Positions 43,228-51,621 of a stretch of 64,000 nucleotides of DNA are shown piece after piece. The DNA lies in contig NZ_CP108383.1 in the NCBI RefSeq assembly GCF_035958815.1, positions 434,001 to 498,000 of the forward strand. The letters are read 5' to 3'. The translations under genes and the position numbers were made by a program. Below the pieces are notes generated by a model. The model was given only the letters and a program-made list of their open reading frames with translations. It was not told the origin of the DNA and did not search any database. Positions within the stretch are counted from its first letter, which is position 1, and each line of letters begins with the position of its first letter. Origin of the DNA: Nocardia sp. NBC_01327. GTDB taxonomy: Bacteria; Actinomycetota; Actinomycetes; Mycobacteriales; Mycobacteriaceae.

Positions 43228-44804
43228 GCGAACCCGAGACTCGACACGCACAAGACAACACACCGGCGGATAGCTCGCAGTCCGCAGCCGCACCGCGCAC
43301 ACCGCACCTCTCAGGCGCACCGCATCCCGCAGACCCTCGGGACCTTGCAACCCCTCGGGACCTCGCGGCCGAGCCAGACCTTGCGACCCCACCGGAGCTT
43401 GCAGTCCCACCGGACCTTGCGGCCGCACCCGAGCTTGCAGTGCCACCGGACCTTGCGGCCGCACCGCGCAGGGGCGTGCGGAGCGCGGTCGCGTCGGTAC
43501 GCGGCGCCCTGGCGGAGAGTCCGGGTGCGCTGCGGCTGAGTACCGTGCGGCTTGCCGGGCAATTCGGCGACGGCATGTTCCAGGCGGCGCTGTCCGGGGC
43601 GATTCTGTTCAATCCCGAGCGGGAGACGGATCCGCTGGCCATCGCGGGCGGGTTCGCGGCGCTGCTGCTGCCGTATTCGATCATCGGGCCGTATGCGGGG
43701 GCGCTGCTGGACCGCTGGGACCGGCGCACGGTACTGCTCATCGCCAATGTGCTGCGCGGCGTGCTCATCGCGCTCACCGCGGTGAGCCTGCTGAGCGGGA
43801 TGCGGGATACGCCGATACTGCTGCTCGCGCTGTCCGTGGTCGGAGTGTCGCGATTCGTGGGGGCGGGCGTGTCGGCGTCCCTGCCACGGGTGCTCGCACA
43901 GCAGCGGCTCGTGGCCATGAACTCGATCCTCGCGACCATCGCGTCCGGCTGCGCCATTCTCGGGGCGGGGGTGGCGTTCGGGCTCATCACGGTGATCGGG
44001 GCGGGGGATTTCGCCTCGGCCGTCGCGGTCGCGCTCAGTGCCTGCGGATCGATCGCCGGGGCTTGTGCGGCGGCCGGATTCCGGCGCCACGCGCTCGGCC
44101 CGGATCCCGGTGACCGCGGTGGTGAACCGAACCGGGAAAGCTCACTCCGGGCGATTGCTGCGGGTTTGCGATCAGGCGCTACCGCGGCCTGGCGGTCACG
44201 GGAGGTCACCACCGCCATGATCGGCATCGGCGCGCACCGCATGGTGTTCGGCGCCGACACGCTGCTGATGGTGCTGGTGCTCAGGCGCGGCGCGGGGACC
44301 GGGCATCACATCGCGAAATTCAGCGCGGCCATCACCGCGACCGGTCTCGGCATGCTGGCCGCGGCGGTGGTCGCGCCCGTGCTCATTCCGCGGCTCGGGC
44401 GGGCACGCACCATTGTGACGGGGCTGATCACCGCCATCGTGGTGCAGTTGACGCTGGTCACGCCCATCACGCTCGCCACCGGGACGGATGAGCGCCGGGC
44501 CGAACTGCTGCTGCTCGCGGCCGCGTTCCTGCTCGGACTGGCGGGACAGACCATCAAACTCACCGGCGACGCCGCCATGCAGATCGAGATCGACGACCTG
44601 CACCGCGGACAGGTATTCGCCTTGCAGGACACCATTTTCAATATCACCTATGTGCTGGCGCTGGCGGGCACCGCGCTGTGGATACCGGCGGACGGCCGGT
44701 CGCCGGCCGTGGTGATCGCCGCGGCGGGGGTGTACTGCTGTGGGATTGCCGCCATAGCGCTAATATCGGCTCGATCACAACCGGCCGACAACCGGTTTCG
44801 CTGA
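43224..44804 (+). CDS. MFS-type transporter with repetitive N-terminus
   Basis: A 526-residue membrane protein. Residues 1-95 are hydrophilic, rich in Pro, Ala, Asp and Leu, with two near-perfect 12-residue units (ELAVPPDLAAAP). Then about twelve membrane segments follow from VRLAGQFGDGMFQAALSGAI onward. The RWDRRTVLL loop between the second and third segments is the usual MFS signature region. It is an exporter-like MFS of unknown substrate. The GTG start overlaps the NUDIX stop. Confidence 0.8.
   Translation: MSEPETRHAQDNTPADSSQSAAAPRTPHLSGAPHPADPRDLATPRDLAAEPDLATPPELAVPPDLAAAPELAVPPDLAAAPRRGVRSAVASVRGALAESPGALRLSTVRLAGQFGDGMFQAALSGAILFNPERETDPLAIAGGFAALLLPYSIIGPYAGALLDRWDRRTVLLIANVLRGVLIALTAVSLLSGMRDTPILLLALSVVGVSRFVGAGVSASLPRVLAQQRLVAMNSILATIASGCAILGAGVAFGLITVIGAGDFASAVAVALSACGSIAGACAAAGFRRHALGPDPGDRGGEPNRESSLRAIAAGLRSGATAAWRSREVTTAMIGIGAHRMVFGADTLLMVLVLRRGAGTGHHIAKFSAAITATGLGMLAAAVVAPVLIPRLGRARTIVTGLITAIVVQLTLVTPITLATGTDERRAELLLLAAAFLLGLAGQTIKLTGDAAMQIEIDDLHRGQVFALQDTIFNITYVLALAGTALWIPADGRSPAVVIAAAGVYCCGIAAIALISARSQPADNRFR
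43395..43466 (+). repeat. Two 36-bp tandem repeats in the MFS gene
   Basis: Units 43395-43430 and 43431-43466 differ by about two bases and code for the ELAVPPDLAAAP repeat, keeping frame. Confidence 0.95.
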
Positions 44805-44880
44805 GCTCGGGCCACGGCCCGGCGGGTTACGGTGGGGGCCATTCGATCTCGCCCGGCCCGGACGAGGAGACACACACCGC

Positions 44881-46488
44881 ATGGGATTCCGTCCGACCGA
44901 TGTCCTGATCCTGTCGGGTGCGCTGACCGTGGGTGCGATCCTGCTCCCCGCCGCGCCCGCCGGTGCGACCGAGCCGTGGGCGCCGCCGCCCATGAACAGT
45001 TGCGGGGAAACGGGATTCGACCCGCTGGCGCGGGAAGCCCCGCCCGCCACCGCGCAGCCGCAACCGCAGCCCGATCCGACCATTCGCATCCAGGTTCCGG
45101 TACCGCAGATCACCACGGTGCCGGTGCCCGGGCCCAAGCCGGACAAGACCCGTATCGAACCGGTGGCGCTGCCGGAGGATCCGTGCGCGGCGCCCTGCCC
45201 GGATATTCGCAGCGACCCGAAACCGGCGGAAACCACACCGCCGGAGGGCAATCCGACCGGCGAGCCCGCCACGCCGGGCGAACCCGACGTCTCCAGCAGC
45301 GCCGCACCGCCGACCACCGCTCCGAATGCCGGGGGCGACGGACCGCGACCGGCGCCGCAGATCGAACTGCAGCCGGAGACCGAACCCATCCCGATTCCGG
45401 TGCCGGGCGGTGAGCCGCCCGAACCGCAGGCCCCGCCGGCCGTGGATGTGCAGCCGCCCGCCGCCGCGCCCGTGGCGGCCGCGGTCACCCCGCGCGAGGT
45501 GCAGCAGGTGCAGCTGGTCAATCAGATCACCGGGCACGGGTCGGTCAATCGCACCGATACCCGCTGGTCGGTGGACGGCACCGATCTCGGTTTGATCTGG
45601 GAGAACAAGCCCGGTCAGGTCTCGGTCGTCTTCGGCGACACCTTCGGCAAGGGCTGGAGCCCGATCGGCGCGGGGACCGGGGATCAGGACTGGCGCAGCA
45701 ACACCCTCGCCTACAGCAGCACTCACGATCTCTCGAACGGGCTGGTCCTCGATAATTTCGTGCAGGACAGCCGCTGCCACGCCGCCGAGATCCTGGACAG
45801 CCGCAAGATCAAGAACTTCGAGGTCACCACCATCCCCACCTCGGGTTTCGCGGTCGGCAACCGCCAGTACCTGACCTACATGTCCGTGAATCGGTGGAGC
45901 AAGATCCCCGGCATGTGGTGGACCAACAACGGCGGCATCGCCTGGTCCGACGACAATGGCAGCACCTGGACCAAATCCCAATGGGCGCACTGGGACAACC
46001 TGTTCGGGCTCGGGCGCTTCCAGGTCGCGACCATGGTGCCGCACGGGGACTACGTGTACATGTTCGGAACGCCGAACGGGCGCATGGGAGTGATCGGGCT
46101 CGCCCGGGTGCCCGCCGCGCAGGTGCTGAACAAAACCGCGTACCAGTACTGGACCAACGGCAACTGGGTCCCGGCCGACGGGGCCAACGAATTGCTGGCC
46201 ACCCCAATCGTTTCCGGCACCGCCAGCGAACTGTCGCTGCGCTACGACCAGGACACCGGGCAGTGGCAGATGGTGTACCTGGATCTGCAGCGGCACGAGA
46301 TCGTGCTGCGGACCGCCGCGGAACCGCAGGGGACGTGGACGGATCCGGTCAAGCTCATCGATATCGACGACTATCCGACGGCGTACGGCGGCTTCATGCA
46401 TCCGTGGTCGACCGGTAAGGATCTGTACTTCACCATGTCGGCCTGGAACAGCTACAACGTGTATCTCATGCACGCGTCGCTGAAGTGA
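44881..46488 (+). CDS. Secreted DUF4185 (GH183-type) protein
   Basis: A 535-residue exported protein: signal peptide (1-29, ending AGA-TE), a Pro/Glu/Gln-rich linker to about residue 200, then the DUF4185 domain (ITGHGSVNRTDTRWSVDGTD, VSVVFGDTFGKGWSP, RSNTLAYSS, AEILDSRKIKNFEVTTIPTS, MWWTNNGGIAWSDDNGSTWT and GGFMHPWS). Several DUF4185 proteins are now known as GH183 endo-D-arabinanases acting on mycobacterial arabinogalactan. The acidic residues in VVFGDT and the SDDNGS motif are candidate catalytic sites. Its 3' end overlaps the minus-strand pxpC 3' end by 23 bases. Confidence 0.8.
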   Translation: MGFRPTDVLILSGALTVGAILLPAAPAGATEPWAPPPMNSCGETGFDPLAREAPPATAQPQPQPDPTIRIQVPVPQITTVPVPGPKPDKTRIEPVALPEDPCAAPCPDIRSDPKPAETTPPEGNPTGEPATPGEPDVSSSAAPPTTAPNAGGDGPRPAPQIELQPETEPIPIPVPGGEPPEPQAPPAVDVQPPAAAPVAAAVTPREVQQVQLVNQITGHGSVNRTDTRWSVDGTDLGLIWENKPGQVSVVFGDTFGKGWSPIGAGTGDQDWRSNTLAYSSTHDLSNGLVLDNFVQDSRCHAAEILDSRKIKNFEVTTIPTSGFAVGNRQYLTYMSVNRWSKIPGMWWTNNGGIAWSDDNGSTWTKSQWAHWDNLFGLGRFQVATMVPHGDYVYMFGTPNGRMGVIGLARVPAAQVLNKTAYQYWTNGNWVPADGANELLATPIVSGTASELSLRYDQDTGQWQMVYLDLQRHEIVLRTAAEPQGTWTDPVKLIDIDDYPTAYGGFMHPWSTGKDLYFTMSAWNSYNVYLMHASLK

Positions 46489-47338
46489 CCCGGCGGAAGC
46501 GCAGCGCCTGACCGGGCCGGGCCTGCGCGACCGCGTCCACATCGGCGTCGAGCACCACACCGATCACCGGATAGCCGCCGGTGATCGGATGATCGGCCAG
46601 GAAGACCACGGGCTGACCGCTCGGCGGGACCTGGATCGAACCCAGAGCCATACCCTCCGTGGGCAATTCGCCGGTTGTGCCGCGCTGCAGCGGCGGGCCG
46701 GTGCGGCGGTCGAGGCGGGTGCCGACGCGGTCGGTATCGGAGGATACGGTCCATTCGCCCTCGTACAGGGCCGGGGCGTTGGCGAACCAGTCGTCGCGCG
46801 GGCCGGGCAGGACCCGGATGGTGAGCCGGCCCGCACGCGGCGCCGCCACCGGGGCCACGTCCACGATCGGGTGGATGCGGGGCGGAAGGCCCACGGGCAG
46901 TTGATCTCCCGGGCGTAGCGGCTCGGGGCCGATGCCGGACATGGTGTCGCGGCTGCGGGAACCCAGCACGGGTGGGACGTCGATTCCGCCGCGTACCGCC
47001 ACATAGCTCCGCAAACCGGATAGGGCCCAGCCGAGCCGAAGTCGCTGGCCCTCTTCGATTTCCAGCACGCTCGCCGCGCCGACCGGACGGCCGTCCACGG
47101 TCGCGGGTGCGGACGCGCCTGTCACCGCCACCGTGAGATGGCGCTGCGCGAGCAGTTCCAGGCCGCCGAACAACGCTTCGATTCCCGCTGCGCCCTCAGG
47201 GTTTCCGACCAGTCGGTTCGCCAACCGCAGGGACGCGCGATCCGCCGCGCCCGCGATGCCGACACCGGAATCGAACCAGCCGGGGCGGCCCAGATCCTGA
47301 ATGGTCGCCAGCGGGCCGACCCGCTCGACCCGGATCAC
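46466..47338 (-). CDS. pxpC: 5-oxoprolinase subunit C
   Basis: A 290-residue biotin-dependent carboxyltransferase-fold protein (KipA/PxpC). It opens with IRVERVGPLATIQDLGRPGW, FDSGVGIAGAADRASLRLAN and has LRSYVAVRGGIDVPPVLGSR, SRDTMSGIGP, both family signatures. With PxpA and PxpB it hydrolyses 5-oxoproline to glutamate with ATP. The GTG start overlaps the stop of a small 41-codon frame that itself overlaps pxpB, so translation can be coupled through the operon. Confidence 0.9.
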   Translation of the reverse strand: MIRVERVGPLATIQDLGRPGWFDSGVGIAGAADRASLRLANRLVGNPEGAAGIEALFGGLELLAQRHLTVAVTGASAPATVDGRPVGAASVLEIEEGQRLRLGWALSGLRSYVAVRGGIDVPPVLGSRSRDTMSGIGPEPLRPGDQLPVGLPPRIHPIVDVAPVAAPRAGRLTIRVLPGPRDDWFANAPALYEGEWTVSSDTDRVGTRLDRRTGPPLQRGTTGELPTEGMALGSIQVPPSGQPVVFLADHPITGGYPVIGVVLDADVDAVAQARPGQALRFRRVTSATRA

Positions 47339-47460
47339 GGAAGATCACCACTGCCGGCGGGATGCGGGTGCCGGTGTGCGCCGGGGAGCGGCAGTCCGCC
47401 GCGCGCGGTCACCCGGACCTTGTGAAACTCGCAGGCAGACAGGCCGATCCACATCTTCAT
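47335..47460 (-). CDS. Possible 41-residue small protein between pxpB and pxpC
   Basis: This frame starts with an ATG overlapping the pxpB stop (ATGA) and stops on a TGA overlapping the pxpC GTG (GTGA). It would give a 41-residue peptide beginning MKMWIGLSACEFHKVRVTAR, then GGLPLPG and a His/Pro-rich end. It fills the 118-base gap exactly and is coupled at both ends. I do not recognise it. It could instead be a coupling frame that only carries ribosomes to pxpC. Confidence 0.45.
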   Translation of the reverse strand: MKMWIGLSACEFHKVRVTARGGLPLPGAHRHPHPAGSGDLP

Positions 47461-48182
47461 CCCCGCTCCTCGACATCGACGAATCGCACGCGGGTGCCGG
47501 TGCGGATCGCGGCGGGCGGATCGCGATCGACATCCCACATGGAGATATCCGTGGTGCCGATGAGCTGCCAGCCGCCGGGACTGCGGCGCGGGTACACCGC
47601 CGAATAGCCGCCTGCCAGGGCGACCGCGCCGGGTGGAATCGCGGTGCGGGACTGGGTGCGGCGGGGGACCGTCAGGCGGGCGTCGGGGGATTCCAGATAG
47701 CCGAAGCCGGGGGCGAATCCCACAAAGGCGCAACGCCATACGATGCCGGTGTGCTCGGCGATCACCTCGGCCGGAGTCAGACCGAGCAGGCGCGCGACCT
47801 CGGGCAGATCCGCACCGTCGTAGCGGACGGGGATCTCGACGGGTTCGTCGCGGAAACCATTGCCGCCCACCGCATCGTCCGGACGATCATCCGGCAGCCA
47901 GCCGGGCAACCGGCGCGCCCCCGCCGCCACACGCGCCTCGGATTCCAAGCGGGCCAGCAGCGAATTCAACTGCTGCCGCACCGGTTCCGCAGCGGCAGGA
48001 GCAGAGAGCGTCACCAACACCGTCGCCGCAGCGGGAAGCACATCCACCACACCCGCTGGCCGCGCGCGCAGCGCCGCGACCAACTCCCCCACCATGCGGC
48101 GCTGTGGCGGAATCACCAGCAGCGCACAATCACCCGCCGAGCGAACCTCGCCGGCGAGCGACTCGGACGCCGAATCAGTCAT
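47457..48182 (-). CDS. pxpB: 5-oxoprolinase subunit B
   Basis: A 241-residue cyclophilin-like protein (KipI/allophanate hydrolase subunit 1). Typical segments are VEIPVRYDGADLPEVARLLG, VIAEHTGIVWRCAFVGFAPG, FGYLESPDARLTVPRRTQSR, IPPGAVALAGGYSAVYPRRS and PGGWQLIGTTDISMWD. It works with PxpC and PxpA. The N-terminal ~90 residues are less conserved. It starts 98 bases after pxpA, in a stretch that repeats the pxpA 3' end. Confidence 0.9.
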   Translation of the reverse strand: MTDSASESLAGEVRSAGDCALLVIPPQRRMVGELVAALRARPAGVVDVLPAAATVLVTLSAPAAAEPVRQQLNSLLARLESEARVAAGARRLPGWLPDDRPDDAVGGNGFRDEPVEIPVRYDGADLPEVARLLGLTPAEVIAEHTGIVWRCAFVGFAPGFGYLESPDARLTVPRRTQSRTAIPPGAVALAGGYSAVYPRRSPGGWQLIGTTDISMWDVDRDPPAAIRTGTRVRFVDVEERG

Positions 48183-48307
48183 TACGGGCCTCCCGTGCGA
48201 AGGCCTCCAATGTAATACCGACCGCCCCCGCGGTGGCCCGGATACGACAGGTCAGGTCGGCGGTGGTCATGGCCGGCCTCTCATGTGAAGGCCTGCAGTG
48301 GAATGCC
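48179..48307 (-). repeat. 41-bp duplication at the pxpA/pxpB junction
   Basis: Stretches 48179-48219 and 48267-48307 are related. Read on the minus strand, GGCATTCCACTGCAGGCCTT (pxpA end) matches GGTATTACATTGGAGGCCTT, and both run on to GAGGCC and ATGAC. The second copy sits just before the pxpB ATG. Confidence 0.7.
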
Positions 48308-49033
48308 GTCTTCTTCGAGGGCGGTGCGGATGCGGTGGGCCATGTGCACGGCGGCGGGGGTGTCGCCGTGCACGCAGATGCTGGCGGCGGAGACGGCTAC
48401 GGTGCCGCCGTCCAGGGTCAGGGCTTTGCCGGTGCGGGCGATCGAAAGGGCCTGGGCCACTGCTTCGTCCGCGTGCAGGACGGCGCCGGGGAGGGTGCGG
48501 GGGGCGAGCAGGCCGTCGGGGGTGTAGGCGCGGTCGGCGAAGCCCTCACCGAGGAAGGGGGTGCCGGCGGCTCGGGCGGCATGCTCCATTTCGGTGGCGG
48601 CGGGGCCCAAGAGGGCCAGGCGGGAATCGAATTCGCGCAGGGCCGCGACGATCGCGTCCGCCAGGGTACGGTCCGCGGCGGCCGCGTGATAGAGCGCGCC
48701 ATGGGGTTTCACATAGCGGACGCGGTCACCGGCGGCGCGGGCGAAGGCGTCGAGACTGCCTATTTGGTACAGGGTTTCATCGCGCAGTTCGGCGGCGGGG
48801 ACTGCGAGGGCGCGGCGGCCGAAGCCCGGCAGGTCCCGGTAGCCGATGTGCGCGCCGATGCGAACGCCCTTCTCGACGGCGAGCGCACAGGTGCGGCGCA
48901 TGATCGACGGATCGCCGGCGTGGAAACCGCACGCGATATTGGCGCTGGTGACCACCTCGAGCATGGCCGCATCATCACCCATGCGGTACGCGCCGAAGCC
49001 CTCGCCCAGATCGCTGTTCAGGTCCACCGTCAT
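48281..49033 (-). CDS. pxpA: 5-oxoprolinase subunit A (LamB/YcsF family)
   Basis: A 250-residue TIM-barrel protein. MTVDLNSDLGEGFGAYRMGD, IACGFHAGDPSIMRRTCALA, GAHIGYRDLPGFGRRAL, VKPHGALYHAA and ICVHGDTPAAVHMA are the family signatures. It is the ring-opening subunit; with PxpB and PxpC it converts 5-oxoproline (formed spontaneously from glutamine) to glutamate. ATG 49033 matches the family start; a GTG-type frame extends ten codons upstream. Length agrees with E. coli PxpA (244). Confidence 0.92.
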   Translation of the reverse strand: MTVDLNSDLGEGFGAYRMGDDAAMLEVVTSANIACGFHAGDPSIMRRTCALAVEKGVRIGAHIGYRDLPGFGRRALAVPAAELRDETLYQIGSLDAFARAAGDRVRYVKPHGALYHAAAADRTLADAIVAALREFDSRLALLGPAATEMEHAARAAGTPFLGEGFADRAYTPDGLLAPRTLPGAVLHADEAVAQALSIARTGKALTLDGGTVAVSAASICVHGDTPAAVHMAHRIRTALEEDGIPLQAFT

Positions 49034-49111
49034 GGGTCCGATTGTAGAAGTGACTCGAGTCACCTCGGAGAATCCGGAGATGTCATCGGTGGTCGGTACG
49101 CTCGAAAAATC

Positions 49112-49939
49112 ATGGCCACCTATTTCGATCCGAAGGCCTGGTCACCTTTGCGGGCGGTGGACCTGGGCATGGACCTGGGGAAACGCCTGTTCGACCAGAC
49201 CTGGGTCGATCAGTGGGCGAGCTTCACCACCGCATGGATCGAACCCGTCACCGACTTCGGGGTCGGGACCGTCACCGCGCTCATGCCCGATGTGCTCATG
49301 ACACTGCTGTCCGAGGGCATTCTCAGCCAGTTCGGCGGGCAGGAGGTGAACGCCACCTTCCTCGGACATGATCTGCGGGCCACGCTGCACACCCTCAAGG
49401 TGCGGCGGCGAGGAGCGCATTTTCAGACCAAAACCGTTCTCACCGGGCTGTATTGGAATCAGCACCGGGTCGAGGAGCTCACCGTCATCGCACACGGGGT
49501 GCGGCTGGTGCCGGGGGTACCGACCAAACTGCGGGCGCAGCAGCTCGACGTCACCGGGGTGATTTCCCTTGCGGCGCTGCTGGACTGGCTCAACAGCTGG
49601 CAGCGGGACTGGGAATTGTCGCCCGGGCCGGACGGGCTCATTCTGGCGCGGCATCGGCGCAGGCGGGTGCGGGCGCTGGTCGACGCCGATATCACCGACA
49701 ATGTGCTGACCATCGCCGTGCAGAGCGCACACTGGCGCGGGATGCGCGCGCCGCGGCGGATGACGAGGCTGAAGCCGATTCCGCTGGCGGACCTGCCCAG
49801 TCAGGCGCGGATCATCAGTACGCAGCGGGTCGGCGAGCATGTCTGCTTCGCCGCCGACCTACCCGGATTGGCCGGGTCGTTCGACCTGGCGCAGATCCGA
49901 TCGGCGATCGTCGCCGGAACCACGCTGATTATTTTTTAG
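49112..49939 (+). CDS. Hypothetical protein divergent from pxpA
   Basis: A 275-residue protein that I do not recognise. It opens MATYFDPKAWSPLRAVDLGM, has a Trp-rich N-terminus, a central RRRGAHFQTKTVLTGLYWNQ, HRVEELTVIAHGVRLVPGVP segment that looks like beta strands, and a basic patch (ARHRRRRVRALVDADITDNV). There is no signal peptide. Some resemblance in strand pattern to lipid-carrier proteins such as DUF2993/LmeA is possible but weak. Its stop overlaps the convergent pcnA stop by 11 bases. The start is chosen because CGAAAAATC-ATG follows the divergent region. Confidence 0.65.
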   Translation: MATYFDPKAWSPLRAVDLGMDLGKRLFDQTWVDQWASFTTAWIEPVTDFGVGTVTALMPDVLMTLLSEGILSQFGGQEVNATFLGHDLRATLHTLKVRRRGAHFQTKTVLTGLYWNQHRVEELTVIAHGVRLVPGVPTKLRAQQLDVTGVISLAALLDWLNSWQRDWELSPGPDGLILARHRRRRVRALVDADITDNVLTIAVQSAHWRGMRAPRRMTRLKPIPLADLPSQARIISTQRVGEHVCFAADLPGLAGSFDLAQIRSAIVAGTTLIIF

Positions 49940-51359
49940 CCTGCCACCATTCGACGAGTGCCGCTTCGGCTTCCTCGCGAGGAAGGGGGCCGCGGTCCAG
50001 GCGAAGTTCCTTCAGGAACTTCCAGGCCTTGCCGACGTCGGGGCCGGGCTGGATGCCGAGCAGTTCCATGATCGCGTTGCCGTCCAGGTCGGGGCGGACG
50101 CGGTCGAGGTCCTCCTGCTCCTGGAGGACGACGATGCGGGCTTCCAGATCGTCGTAGGTGGAGCGGAGCTGGGCGGCGCGGCGCTTGTTGCGGGTGGTGC
50201 AGTCGGCGCGGACCAGTTTGTGCAGGCGGGGGAGCAGTTCGGCGCCGTCGGTGACGTAGCGGCGGACGGCCGAATCGGTCCACTGGCCCTTGCCGTAACC
50301 GTGGAAGCGCAGGTGCAGGTAGACCAGGCGCGCGACATCCTCGGTGAACTGCTTCGGATACTTCAAGGCGCGCATGCGCTTTCGCACCATTTTCGCGCCG
50401 ACCACCTCGTGGTGGTGGAAGCTCACGCCGCCGCCGGGCTCGTTCTTCTTGGTGGGCGGCTTGCCGATGTCGTGCAGCAGGGCGGCCCAGCGCAGCACCA
50501 GGTCCGGATCGCCCTCCTCCTGATCGATGGCCTGGCGCAGCACCGTCAGCGAATGCTCGTAGACGTCCTTGTGCTGGTGGTGCTCGTCGATCTCCAGCTT
50601 CATGGCGGGCAGTTCGGGCAGCACCCGCTCCGCCAGGCCGGTCTCGACCATGATGTCGATGCCCTCGGTCGGGTGATCACCGGCGATCAGCTTGTCCAGC
50701 TCGGTGTGCACCCGCTCGGCGGTGATGCGGTCGATCTCCGGGGCCATCTCGGCAATGGCGTCCCGCACCCGCGGGGCCAGCCGGAAACCCAGCTGCGAGA
50801 CGAAACGGGCGCCCCGCAGCATGCGCAGCGGATCGTCCTGGAACGAATCCTGCGGCAGCGCAGGCGTATCGAGCACACCCTCGAGCAGATCCGCCATACC
50901 GTTCAGCGGATCCACGAACTCCAGCTCACCGAGCTCGCCGATGCGCACGGCCATGGCATTCACCCGGAAATCGCGGCGCACCAGATCGGCCTCGAGCGTA
51001 TCGCCGAAGGTGACCTCCGGATTGCGCGAGACCCGGTCGTAATTGTCGGCGCGGAACGTGGTGATCTCCAACTGCTGGCCCAGCTTGGACGCGCTCACCG
51101 TGCCGAACGCCAGCCCGCCGGTATCCCACAGATGATCGGCCCAGCCGCGCATCAAGTCCTGCACCACATCGGGCCGGGCATCGGTGGTGAAATCCAGATC
51201 CGTACCCAACCGGCCCAGCACGGCGTCACGCACCGTGCCGCCCACCAGATACAGCTCGTGACCGTGCTGGGCGAACAACTCACCCAGCGGGGTCAGAACC
51301 TCCGACAGCCGTCCCACGGTGATCGCCGCCGAGGCCAGCAATCGGGTACGACGATCCAC
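49929..51359 (-). CDS. pcnA: CCA-adding tRNA nucleotidyltransferase (PcnA)
   Basis: A 476-residue class II nucleotidyltransferase with a HD domain. LYLVGGTVRDAVLGR and DLDFTTDARPD carry the GG/DxD catalytic motif, RRDFRVNAMAVRI and DPLRMLRGARFVSQLGF are the RRD and MLRxxRF motifs, and WAALLHDIGKPPTKK is the HD part. It adds CCA to tRNA 3' ends or polyadenylates RNA. It is close to M. tuberculosis Rv3907c, and the neighbours follow the same order. GTG 51359 is chosen for its AGGAAG site and because it gives the family length; the frame reaches 51419. Confidence 0.93.
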   Translation of the reverse strand: MDRRTRLLASAAITVGRLSEVLTPLGELFAQHGHELYLVGGTVRDAVLGRLGTDLDFTTDARPDVVQDLMRGWADHLWDTGGLAFGTVSASKLGQQLEITTFRADNYDRVSRNPEVTFGDTLEADLVRRDFRVNAMAVRIGELGELEFVDPLNGMADLLEGVLDTPALPQDSFQDDPLRMLRGARFVSQLGFRLAPRVRDAIAEMAPEIDRITAERVHTELDKLIAGDHPTEGIDIMVETGLAERVLPELPAMKLEIDEHHQHKDVYEHSLTVLRQAIDQEEGDPDLVLRWAALLHDIGKPPTKKNEPGGGVSFHHHEVVGAKMVRKRMRALKYPKQFTEDVARLVYLHLRFHGYGKGQWTDSAVRRYVTDGAELLPRLHKLVRADCTTRNKRRAAQLRSTYDDLEARIVVLQEQEDLDRVRPDLDGNAIMELLGIQPGPDVGKAWKFLKELRLDRGPLPREEAEAALVEWWQAKK

Positions 51360-51609
51360 GCTGCTTGCTTCCTCGGACTTCGGCGAAACCACGAAATCCG
51401 AGCTTAGTAGACCAGGCAAGTCCGCCCCGCCTCCCCGGGACTCTTGCGGGCACCCAGGTGCGTCCAGACTCTCGCGTCGGGCCGGCGGTTCGATGGTTGG
51501 CGGAGTCAGCCCGTACCCGGTGAGTTACCCGTACGGCACGAAATCAGCCCTCACGTCAGATACGTATCCCCGTGCAGAGTCGCGGAGCGGCGGAGAGAGT
51601 GCACCCCTA

Positions 51610-51615
51610 TAGACT
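51610..51615 (+). promoter_or_regulatory. -10 element of leaderless mutT4 transcript
   Basis: TAGACT ends six bases before GTG 51622, the same geometry as at 29966. No ribosome site lies in between. Confidence 0.5.
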
Positions 51616-51621
51616 GGCGCC

